Below are positions 24,598 through 43,738 of a DNA stretch of 64,000 bases, piece after piece. This DNA is from Muraenolepis orangiensis (Eukaryota; Chordata; Actinopteri; Gadiformes; Muraenolepididae): the NCBI GenBank assembly GCA_027704905.1, contig CM051006.1:10176225-10240224 (forward strand), written 5' to 3'. A model generated the notes under the pieces. It was not told where the DNA came from. It saw nothing but the letters and a program-made list of their open reading frames with translations, and made no database searches. The position numbers and the translations under genes are program-made. How positions within the stretch are numbered: the first letter of the stretch is position 1; each line of letters starts with the position of its first letter.

Positions 24598-24877
24598 AAA
24601 GAATTCACAATGTGAAGAAGACAAGAAACAGAAACTGCTCAGTTCAGCTCAGAACCACATCTGAGGACATCCAGTCCTCAAAGTCCTCCATTCCAGTTCT
24701 AAACTGGTGCCTTTGCACCAGATGCTGCAGGGACATGGCAAGCCAAAACCACCGCTACCCCTGACCCAGCCCAGGGCTAACCACACAGCCCGTCCAGAAC
24801 GGACCCACCCAAACACACATCTGGAGCTCTGGGTGGACCGAGGCAGAGTCTCCCTGCCTCCCCTACCCCCTACCCCT

Positions 24878-28370
<3,493 letters not shown>

Positions 28371-28373
28371 AGC

Positions 28374-30260
28374 CAGTGGTTCTCAAATTGGGGACCCATA
28401 GCCAGGGTGTATCTTTAAAACATCTACAGACAAAGACCATTTGCGTCAGTTGCGCCAATCAAACAAGAATATTGTGTCCAATACTCCCAGCCATTAGCAT
28501 TGGCCCAATATAAACTCTGATATGATGATATGACACATCCCGTCCATGAAGAATAAATCTGTTCTGCGATTTGTCGGCCAGGTAAGTCCACCTCAAGTGA
28601 CGCTAAGCCCAAACAACCAAAATTAAGAAGATATGACGACAATTAAATCAAGTTCAACAGCGACGGTAGACCAATGTGCATCATTTGTCTAAGGGGGTTG
28701 GCGAACAAGGCCATGAAGCCAGCCCAACTAAAGCGACACCTGCTTACTAAGCACCCGGAATATAGGAATGTATAGGAATTTTTCCCATCGAAAGAGCGAT
28801 GAATACACCGGTCAAAAAACATGGATGCTTAACCTTGACTATAAGTTCAGACAAATCTCAGAAGGCTTCATATTTGGTGTCCCAACGAATCGCAAAAAGT
28901 ACAAAGCCACACAAGAGCTCATACTTCCAGCGGCGGTTGAAATGTGCGAAGTGTGATGCTTGGGACAGAGGCAGCTAAATAAAACATAAAGCTGTACCGC
29001 TCTCATTTGGCACTGTAAGGTTGACGTTCAGTCACAGCTACTGGATAGATAGCGTTCCTGTGAGCAATGTTCTATTCCGTTGGATGAATCAACAGACATT
29101 GCCAAGTAAGGCTCGGTTGATTCGTTTTGGTTCGCTATCCACGGGAAGGGAAACATTTTGGAGGAGTTTCTGTTCGGCAAGGAGGTGCTTGGCATAGACG
29201 GGACAGACGGGTAATGACATATTCGGACTCCTGGATGCTTTTATGACTGAAGCGGGACTGAGCTGAGAAGAATATGTGGTCGTTTGAACGGGTGGTGCGG
29301 CGGCGATTGACGGGCCGAAGGATAAAGGCTGTCGACCCAAAGGTTATGGCTACATACGCATTGTATGCTCCATCTTGCAGGTGCTCTCATCCAAAGGAAT
29401 GCAACCAGTACTCTGTTTTGAACCCAGTTGTGACTGCGGTTCGTTTTGTTAGGTTTAAGGGCGCTGCAGTCACGTTTGTTTGGACTACTTTGTAGGGAGA
29501 CGGATGCTGGGCATGATGTACTGCTATATCACTGGGGTGTTTGAGCTACGCAGTGAGATGTTGGACACAGGGGACAAAGCTGAAATTGCAGACTTTTTTG
29601 TCTGTGTGTGAAGCCAAATTGGCATATCTTGCCAACATATTCAACAGCCTCAACCTCTCTATCCAAGGGGGCTATGCATCCATCATTTAAGTCGGCGACA
29701 AAATCACTGCCTTCATGAAGAAAACGGAGCTATGGAGAAAAAGGATACAAGACAGAGTAACAGACATATATCCCCCACTGACTGAGTTGATTCACTCAAA
29801 CAGGCTGTATGTCTCTCTAGTGAGAGAAGTAACCACCTCTCATCGCACTGCACTGAGGGAGCACTTCAGCTCATACTTATCCCCGGTGTAAACACAGCTG
29901 CAACAACAAATTGCCTTACTGGTCAGGCAGAGGAGGAGCTGTTAGACGTATCCTGCGATAGGACATTGAAGGCAAGATTCCAGCAGACTTTTGGCCCTCC
30001 CTCTCACATGAGCATCACAATCTGCGAATATGGCTCCCCTTTCTACCACTATCCTCTGTGAGTCTACCCATTCTCCAGTAGACTGCATGAGACTAGTACA
30101 GATCTGGTTTGCATGTGGAGAACAATCTTGGAGTCTTGCCTGTCATCCATCACTCCAAGAATAGAGAAACTGTTGTAGTGAGAGACAGGCTCACTCATCT
30201 ACTGAAGGTGAGCTTATCAAGTGAGTTTTTGTTAAGTGTGTGTGTCACATGATTCTTGAC
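28374..30260 (+). pseudogene. hAT transposase pseudogene
   Basis: The left end CAGTGGTTCTCAAATTGGGG resembles hAT/Charlie termini. Broken frames then follow the order of ZBED/SCAND3-like hAT transposases. A BED-type zinc finger starts at about 28676 (MCIICLRGLANKAMK, then KRHLLTKHPE). Next are ELILPAAVEMCE (about 28917) and the catalytic-core segment PLDESTDIAK (about 29079). Last is FMKKTELWRKRI (about 29715), then PLTELIHSNRL. Several stops and frameshifts separate these pieces, so no transposase can be made. A second partial copy lies at 15880. Confidence 0.75.
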
Positions 30261-30717
30261 ATTTCTTTGGTATCCAATTTCCACAGGTGTCTCCAATATT
30301 GTTCCCAACAGAGGAAGGAAGGACCTCATCTAATGCTTAAGCTTCACATAATCAGCAAACATCTCACAACTTCCTCACTGTGTTCTCACCTCTGATTTGT
30401 CTTGGCGTTGCCGTCATGAACGTTGTTTCTGTTTATTACTATAAAACAGGTCTAGTATTTAGGTTGAAATGTTTTAGAATACAAATAGTTTCAGTACACA
30501 GTAACAGTAACAGTACACATGGTAGTAAGCATATGTGTAAAAAATATGGATTATAATGATAAATGTATTATAGAGCGCTTTACAGGAAACGTAGACACTT
30601 TACAGTATTAAAATAATGTCATACATCGGTACATAAATACATTTAATAGGAATACAGGTTAAAAACAAATAAAACACAAATTACATTGGTAATCTGTGTG
30701 AAAAAGTTCTCCCTAGG

Positions 30718-30802
30718 TCTGGCTCGAAAACGTTTGAGGTGTTCCAGGGACTTGAACTGGCGACCTTCCTGTTCCCATGGACTGAGCTACTGCCGCCGCT
30801 TA
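30718..30802 (-). mobile_element. SINE head fragment
   Basis: GTTCCAGGGACTTGAACTGG followed by CGACCTTCCTGTTCCC and TGAGCTACTGCCGC matches the tRNA-like head of family A. Confidence 0.55.
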
Positions 30803-30999
30803 TTATAATATAGTATTGCATAGTTTAAGAAAGCATAGTATATTGTTGTTAAAATTCTGAATGTGGGAGTGAATTCCATTGTAATCGTTGCACATGGTAA
30901 ATCAAAACATCTTGAAGCAAAAAACATTTTTATTTCAGGCACGGATCAAGGTTCGAGAAGAACGTTCAGTCAAAGGTCGAATCACTTTTCAGTCAGCGT

Positions 31000-31570
31000 A
31001 TTAGCAGTCCAGACCATCTCAGCATCTTTGGGGCACTGTGCTCATCATCACTGTCGTCTTCCCGGTTCTTCTTTCTGGAGGAGCTACATCCAGATGTGGA
31101 GGGCGAGGGATCCTCATCATCATGAAGAATTCTGAGCGCTGTCTCTTCCTCAGTGGGGCCCTGTCACTAGAGTCCCCTGCCTCACCAAAGGCCTCCATGC
31201 AGACTCCTTCTTCCGGAACCGCAAGGTGCACCGAGGCATAGAGCGCATGAGGGCTCACCGCCGCTCTTCATGGACAGGCCGCCGCTCTTCTAGGGAAGCA
31301 GAGTGGTCCTCGTGGAGGTCCTGTTCGGCTGGCGGGTCGAAGGAGGGATTCCATGCCAAGGCGTTTGGGCTCTCCGGTGTTTCCTCCTAGGACAATTGGA
31401 GAACTCCTAGGATGATGACTGGCAGATTGCTCTGGTACCCAGTCATCGTCATCCTCCGAGTCCTCGTGAGCTTGTCGTCAGAGTCCTCTTCATCATACAT
31501 GTGTCACTGTATGAGCCATGTTCTTTGTCCTGCTCCTCACTGTCGGTGTCGTGCTCCTAGAAGATGCCTT
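31000..31570 (-). other. Coding-like but broken region, product unknown
   Basis: On the minus strand, short frames encode acidic, Ser/Asp/Glu-rich and basic patches (for example DTDSEEQDKEH and LRKRQRSEFF), separated by stops and frame changes. Composition is more gene-like than the flanks. It may be a processed pseudogene or a transposon gene remnant. I do not recognise the family. Confidence 0.3.
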
Positions 31571-32912
31571 ACCTCCTGAATGCTTAGCTTTACATTCTCT
31601 CCCTAGAATTCTTAACAAATGTAAATAACCTTCAATGTCCACCAGTTAGTTTTTAATAAATGCTGAATATTTAGTTTTGTGCTGCATCAGGACTGCAGTA
31701 GCTGGCGTTTGCTGTATTAACCCAAGTGTTGTTACAGTACTGTGTCCCCAGATGGAGCTCTAAACCCGGGTAAAGCCCTGACATTTCTGACATTGAGAGT
31801 TGGCTCATTCATTGTCAATGTCCCTAAAAGACCCATATCAAATCTAGCCTCAGGTGAAATTACATCTATTTTATTCTAACCTGAAAACCACCTTAGTTTA
31901 TTAACTTTGTAATTTATTGTCATTTTATCATATTGTCATTGTCAAGTACAACGAAATTGAGTAGCAATCCTCAAGGTCACTCTACAAACGGTAACTGAAA
32001 AATATACCGTAAATTATTTCATAAAAAAATAAAATACGTAATAAACAATAAATCACCTTTTGAACTCGGTGGAGTGGTCAGGTTCAAAGGTCTGGATCGA
32101 GGCAAACAATACAGTGTGAAATATTAACACAATGAAATAACTATCAAAAATTTAAGGACAATATCATGAGAAGCAGGGCCGTGTGTTGTAATGGAGTTTG
32201 AGTGATGTTGAATGGGCTTCTATTTGATTTGGCTTACGCCGTATCAAACATCCAATTATTGAAGCATGCAACCTACAAACTGTCAAACGCCCAAGTAGTT
32301 GTGGAAATTACCCCAGAAGTGTAATAAAGTGAATCTCCCCTTTAAATTCCAAATAAACCCTTTTATTATTCCAAATAAAAACTCTTCATCCAGCCTCAAT
32401 TGTTCTCAGTCTGGTGTGTCACTTGCATTGTGTGCAATGACATATGTGACAATAAAATGTGATCAATACACACATTTTCAGCTCATCAACAGAAAAATAT
32501 CCACCACTTCCCATGTATTTGTTGGTATTATTTTTGGTTTTTGTTTGTAACAAAAAGGTAAACCAACTAAATCCTTTTACCGGGGGTACATTGATAAGGC
32601 ACATCTCTTAATGTCAGTTGAAATAAAACCAATTTAAATCACTTACGACAGGGATGTTTTTTATTGAGTATACATTCAACATCCTCTTTTCTACATTCAG
32701 CCTTTAAGATATAGTAGTCTCAAATCCAGTATGACAGAATATTGTGGGATTTAGACTAACACACTGACCTATCTGTGGTGGACAAGAGTCTGATGCAAGG
32801 TCACTAGAAGGTCGATTCATTTTGAAATGGCTTGTAATGGCTAATCAACACCACAGGGCTTTAATGGGGCCTTCGATGTTCCTGGGGGGGGGGGGACGGG
32901 GGGACTACACGG
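31571..32912. other. Spacer and kctd9 3' flank, no gene seen
   Basis: A/T-rich sequence with no supported feature except a G run at about 32885-32903 just beyond the kctd9 stop. The 3' UTR of kctd9 must lie here. Confidence 0.5.
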
Positions 32913-38011
<5,099 letters not shown>

Positions 38012-38140
38012 GGCAGATTAAAATGTTCAAATAGTGCCATCGGAAATCGGTAGACAAGTTGTCTTCTTACCACCACCAGTCTGTCATCGTTTCCCCTTCC
38101 CTGAGACCAGGGAACCCGCACAGAGCGTCACTGCGATGAG

Positions 38141-38168
38141 CCAATCAACGAGACGGACGGGGCGGGGG
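38141..38168 (-). promoter_or_regulatory. Candidate kctd9 promoter elements
   Basis: A CCAAT box (38141-38145, + strand) and a GC box GGGGCGGGGG (38159-38168) lie 130-160 bases upstream of the kctd9 start codon. There is no TATA box, which suits a housekeeping gene. Confidence 0.5.
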
Positions 38169-38169
38169 A

Positions 38170-39652
38170 TAAAGAAGCAAAACAAATATTCCTCCTCTTC
38201 TTCTTCTTCTTCTTCGCTAGAACCCATAGAAACTTAACTTAACTACTATCCCCATCCTCCGGATTCTGAACAGTAATTGTAACATGTCATACCATAGATC
38301 CCGATTGACGACGATGAGACTGTAGACTCTGTAGTCAATACGCTGCACATGCATTTAAACATATCAAAGTGTGCGTACGTGGTCCAACTTCCTCTACCCC
38401 CTGTAATGCTATGCATACGGCCAGCATCTACACTGTATACTGATATATTAAATATTTTTTATTTGATTAGTTTATTTGATTAGTGACAGTAACTGCCCAT
38501 GACAACACATGCAGTGAGAATATCGAATATCGTCAACAAAATGTCATGTTTGCTAGAGCTTTAATCAAACGCTAAATCATGGAAACGAAAGTGAAACTGT
38601 GTGTACATATAATTAAAGAGTCATTTCGGATTAAGAAATGTTTTTTCTTTGATTAATCACAAACAACATAATTCATAGTGCAACATAATTTTAAATACAC
38701 AACAGTGTAGACTCAATATATATTTACTTGGTAGGAAAATACATTTTTTTCTTTAAAAATATTTCCCTGTGAAAAATAAAATACTATTAACACAATCAAC
38801 AACCATGATCAATGGTTGATCATGGTTTCTCATAACAATTGCAGCATTATACAGGCTTTATTTGGTTATACAATGTTAACATTTTTGTTAAATTTAATTC
38901 AATTTGGTGCACCTAGTATAATTTATTCCATTAAAGCGTTGAGTTTATCATTCTTCATTCAAAAGTGCACTATGAATAACATTGTCCATCTCCAGTACTG
39001 AAATCACTAGCCAGTTATTTATTAGTAGTTATTAAAGTAAGTTCGTAATTGCTGATACGACCAATAATCAAAAGACAGGGCATTATTCTAACAAACGTAT
39101 TCAAGAGCTCAGCTTCACTAACCAACAGTGTCTATAAATCCAAACACCAACACTCACCACTCATGTCAACATTCATGTGAAAAACAGCCCCTATTTGACC
39201 ACTAGGTTCAAAGTCCAATCGTGACTGGTACCTAGTGAATAAATAGAGGGCCTTTCATATTTATACATTTTTACAACTGGACACCCACCCTACCCAACAC
39301 CCACCTTACAGTAGTCAGGTGGGACAGTAGAAAGTAGTACAGTAGAAATATGCATTATCTATAAGACCAGTAGCATCCTAGTGCCACCACAACAAAATCT
39401 ATCAAAAAACACCTGCCAAAACATCCTTCTGATGTTGCCGGAGATTGTTTGAGCTAAACCTGTAAGAACCATCATCATCATCATCGTCGTATACTGGGTA
39501 TGTTAGAAAAGGTTATGACTGCCTGCTCTTTTCATCCAAATAAGACACTGGGTTTAATGGGTTTAATATTGGGTTACACATTGATCATCTGTCCCCTTCA
39601 AGTTCTTCTCAGTTTGCGCAATTTAATTTTTTTCTGTGTCCACACAAACCAC
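38170..39652. other. Spacer between marchf5l and kctd9, no gene seen
   Basis: A TTC run near 38190-38216, then A/T-rich sequence. The marchf5l 3' UTR lies at the right end. Nothing else is supported. Confidence 0.5.
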
Positions 39653-42010
39653 TCATTCACTGTCCTCCGCGTACTCCTCTCCTCTCTGGCTCCCTCCATC
39701 CCTCTCCGACTCCCCGTTGCCCTCCGGGTAGTTGAGGATTTGGCGGTTGGTCTGGATCAGGTACTGCTGCTGCTTGAAGTACACCTTCAGCGTCCCCTTG
39801 ATCAACAGAAATGCTATTCCTCCCTAGAGAGATGCAGAAGAAGAGGAGGAGGTCTTCACTATACTATTGTCATGGGATGCCATACTTATTCAGTCTAAGC
39901 CCGACGTGATTTTAAAAGTATCCAAACTACGCTAAATCAACAAGTGCAGACTGACATGTTGGCTAATAATAATATTTAAATCTCAAAGCGGGCTGATAAA
40001 ATGCTTTGGTTCACGTTAATTGGACTTTGATGTGTAAATCAGTGTAAATCAGTGTTAGTGATTGCCTTGGTAAGTCAAATGTGACATTGGGCAAGTAAAC
40101 CCAACAACACACTCGCAATAGGTGGCAATAATGGTTCAAAACATCTCTGTTCATACATCTTAAATGCTGATTGTTTACCTAAATGGCTCATAAATAAAAC
40201 TATTAGTCGGGCAAGTAGTTTTAGTTAGAAAATGACAGAAATGACAGATTAAACAGTGTGCACATACCAAAACGGTGCGTTGCAGACTGGAGGGAAATCT
40301 TTGGAAGAGCAACCGACCCACCAGGCTGGCGACAGAGGGGAAGATCAGAGCTCCACAGAGGGTCCGAGAGACCGACAGGTGATCCCGAGTGAGGGTCCCT
40401 TCGAGGGGAACGCGACGCATGGGACGCCCTGGTAAGAAAAAATACAAATATTCACCATTTAGTCCTCAAGTGATTCAAGGATGGTACCCTGTGGCCATCC
40501 GGGTTTGAATCCAGCGAGTGCTTTTCGGCTGGGAATCAAACACCATAACCACTAGAATAACCTTCTCCCATCAGAGCTGATTCATATGAGGGTGAATTGG
40601 GTGCATAACAAAAGGTAAAACATTTATTGTGGTTCCCAACCCTGGGGTCGGGAACCCACTTGGGGTCCCCTGATATGCATATGGGGGTCGCAGGACATTA
40701 CTGACGTAAGCTGTAGATCTCTGATACTAACTACTACACATCACTTATTTGAAGAAGAGCATTTTTTAGAGCATTGTTAACCGTGACATTGATTTTACCG
40801 GCACACATTTTCAGAGCTAGAAATGGGGTCACGGACCGAACAAAAAGGTTGGGAAACCCCTGTATGAATGATCATTAGGTTTTGCTCACCCCTTATCTGT
40901 AGACCAGAGTATCTGTGCCACAGCCTCACTATGTAGTCCTCCCAGTGGATCATCTTCCCCAGCACCAGCATCACAGGAATGGTGGGGAGGCCCATTAACA
41001 AAAACAGCGGGTCGGCCCTCTCCATTATAGACAACCCCTTCTTATGGCCCACGACCTTCACATTACAATGGGAAGAGCAAAACAAAACATTACAAACAAA
41101 TAAACACATTTTCATTCTGTTGGTCAGTGCAGTGTCGGGAGCTCGGTGTACCTGCATGACTGTCACAGCCCCGTAGGTGACAGCGGACCAGTAAACGGTC
41201 CCGACCACCACCCCCACCGCAGCAAATGGACTGACCCGGGAGATAGTCTTGTCTACATGCTGGAGGGAATATACCAACGGTCCTGGGAGAGGGAGGGGGG
41301 GGGGGGGGGGGGGGAGTAAACATTTTGTCAAACATTGAGGATAGTCTTCATTCAAGTACCTGTTTAATATAGTTATTATTTGATGCAGTAAATTAAAAAC
41401 AAGCACATTGTCATGCGGTCACAAGAAATAGCATAAATCAAATGTGGTTGTTGCCATTACTGATGTAGACTGGACTATTAGAATGTATTGAACAACCACC
41501 TCTGCTTACAAGTTGATACAAAACAAAACCAAAAGAAAGCTTTCCAACTCTTCGTAATGTATTTACGGTTCACAATAACAAAACAGCTTAGGCCGCAAAG
41601 TTGTGTATCTTTAACAGATCAATAAGTACCCACATTTGCCCAAGAAACTGAATTGAGTCAAATGTGTGCATTCCACTCACCCATCTTGGGGAACACGATG
41701 CGGTATTCTGTGCCACATTGAGGGCAGTTCACCGGCCCTCCGCTGTTGACCTTCTGCTTCTCATCCAGCCACCGCTGCAAGCAAGACTGATGGATCCACT
41801 TGGTGCACCCTTTACACCTGCAGGGGTTAACCCACTCCGCAAGCACATCTTCTCGCTCCGTCGCAAAACACACCCAACAGTGTCTACACAGAGACCGTTG
41901 AAAACATCACTGTATGTACTATATACACTATCACAATACATGTTGAGCAACAGCATTAGCGAGGGACCTTACTTTTCAGGCACCTCTTCCACCACTGCTG
42001 GACAGGCCAT
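39653..42010 (-). CDS. marchf5l: E3 ubiquitin ligase MARCHF5-like, mitochondrial
   Basis: Six exons, in gene order: 42010-41973, 41883-41681, 41282-41152, 41055-40890, 40428-40268, 39823-39653 (870 nt, 289 aa). Residues 15 to about 74 form a RING-CH (C4HC3) domain: CWVC, then CRCKGCTKWIHQSCLQRW and CPQC. Four hydrophobic segments follow, including FAAVGVVVGTVYWSAVTYG, PLFLLMGLPTIPVMLVLG, a segment around CGALIFPSVASLVGRLL and GGIAFLLIKGTLKVYF. The tail has FKQQQYLIQTNRQILNYPEG and an acidic end (EDSE). Known family role: outer-mitochondrial-membrane E3 acting on mitochondrial dynamics factors. The loop after LQI is shorter than in human MARCHF5 (QIRGRPMRRVP), and residues such as CKGCTKWIHQSC point to the teleost marchf5-like paralogue. 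The start codon is the first in-frame ATG, just before the RING domain. Confidence 0.93.
40622..40862. mobile_element. hAT-type non-autonomous element
   Basis: The ends GGTTCCCAACCCTGGGGTC and its imperfect complement AAAAGGTTGGGAAACCCC are inverted. The body has no coding capacity. It lies in marchf5l intron 4. Confidence 0.65.
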
Positions 42011-42685
42011 TCTTTCAACAAACAGGTCTCCTAACACCAGTAACCCCGTTCACAGGTATCATCACAACCTGTCAAACCAAAGCCACATGGGGTTCAACGG
42101 ATCATAACTGTCAGTACGAGGCAAAACACGCATTAGCCACCACAGAGTATTTGCTGTCTCTGTTCCTTAGGATCTGGTTCACCTCACAGTCATCCATCAA
42201 GTCAAGTCATGACACACACCGCAGAAGGTACCGACACTCGTAAAGTAGCAGCTAGCTAACCTGTCACCACTACAAGTTAGCTCACTCGGCTAGCAAGTTT
42301 TGACATGTATGTGAAAGCCATACAGCAGCTGACCTACAACTGTGTACATACAAGTACACACAGCAACAGCAACTCCCGGTTGATCACTGAGCTCACCGTG
42401 TCTTCGCGTATGTGAATGACGAACTATTGCCGATTTTATAAACCCCTGACCGACACTAACGTACGTGTATTATCCTGGACTTGTGACACTCGTACTGCTG
42501 GGCTAGTACGTGGATCCCTGCTCTGTGATTGGTCGACGGCTGAGTCTCGGCTCCTCTAATAATAGCAGTACCTGGTACATGGATAAGTATACTTCAATAC
42601 TTAGTATGTACATTTATATATGCTCACTTTTATATACATTTACATTTATATATATTTATCCTGCTTTCAATAACTGATCACTACA

Positions 42686-42696
<11 letters not shown>
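42011..42696 (-). promoter_or_regulatory. marchf5l 5' flank
   Basis: Upstream of the start codon lies a CpG-containing segment. An ATTGG at 42528-42532 (CCAAT on the other strand) lies about 520 bases upstream. The exact start site cannot be set from sequence. Confidence 0.35.
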
Positions 42697-42732
<36 letters not shown>

Positions 42733-43142
42733 CTATTACTATGCTGCTCATATCCCATTTAGTACCCAGTAGACTGTCTTTTAACCTGTACATTTAAATT
42801 ATATTATATTACCATGCACTTTACTGCAACATTTGCACTCTGGTTAGATGCTAAATTATTTTCGCTGTACTGTACTTGTGCTGTGCAATGACAATACATT
42901 TGAATGTAATACTACCGAATTAACTTATCATACAGACATGTGAGAAGAAATGTGTTAAAATGATTGTTATTATTGCTTATTGTCACTTTTTCTTTGGTAA
43001 CGGTGAAGGTTTACTTCCACTGTTATTGTTGTGTGTGTGTGTGTGTGTGTGTTCCCCTGTTATTAATTCTACCGGAGTGAATGGGGAGTAAGCAGTTTAT
43101 TGTACTTGTTGCACAAATAAAGAATCTTAAATCTTGAATCTT
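42697..43142. repeat. (TA)n, LINE tail and A/T repeat cluster
   Basis: A TA array (about 42697-42729), a copy of the LINE-like 3' end (42800-42905), a short GT run, and a repeat end with GTACTTGTTGCACAAATAAA and TCTTAAATCTTGAATC units (to 43142). A relative of the last piece lies at 60107-60180. Confidence 0.7.
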
Positions 43143-43288
43143 AACCACACAACTACAGTCCATATTCTCCGTCTCTGTCCTTATTTAAATAATATAAACC
43201 CATATTGATAATGTGTGTGGCAGTTACATAAGCAGTTATTTAATTATGATGTATTCTGTCAAACGTCCTCATTAGTCTTGTATGTTTA

Positions 43289-43378
43289 AAGCACAAACGC
43301 GTTCACAATTTACAACTATTTTTTTGTCTGTTCACCAACAGACAAAATAATAGTTGTAAATTGTGAACGCGTGCTTCT
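43289..43378. repeat. Near-perfect inverted repeat upstream of actr1b
   Basis: Arms 43297-43330 and 43339-43372 (34 bases each) are complementary with one mismatch, around an eight-base loop TTCACCAA. The stem extends outward past a four-base bulge (AAGCAC against GTGCTT). It could be a folded transposon remnant or a hairpin RNA template. Confidence 0.8.
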
Positions 43379-43520
43379 ATAATACAATCGGAAATTTAAA
43401 GGTAAATTGGAAAGTAAAGCTAACGCAGAGCGTCCTTATCGTACATCCATTGGGTAGACAGACATATCGTATGTATAATAAAGTAGACTATTTCCTTGGG
43501 GTTTGGGACTTGACAGGGAG

Positions 43521-43550
43521 CACGTGGACGTCTATGAGCGCTGTGATTGG
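43521..43550 (+). promoter_or_regulatory. Candidate actr1b promoter elements
   Basis: An E-box CACGTG (43521-43526) and an inverted CCAAT box (ATTGG, 43546-43550) lie in CpG-rich DNA about 190-220 bases before the start codon. No TATA box is seen. Confidence 0.5.
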
Positions 43551-43738
43551 CTGCTCCGTGTGTCAGTCAAGCCACGCGTCACTTGCTTGTTGTGGTAGGC
43601 TGGCCCGCACGGCGTAAGGAGCGGCTACTAGACATCCGAGTCCACAGTGCTGGGACGATTTTTAATGATTATAGCGCCGAACAGGAAAACAAATAAAACG
43701 CCCTTTTATAGAAAAACATCTAAAATATCTTTTCCGTC

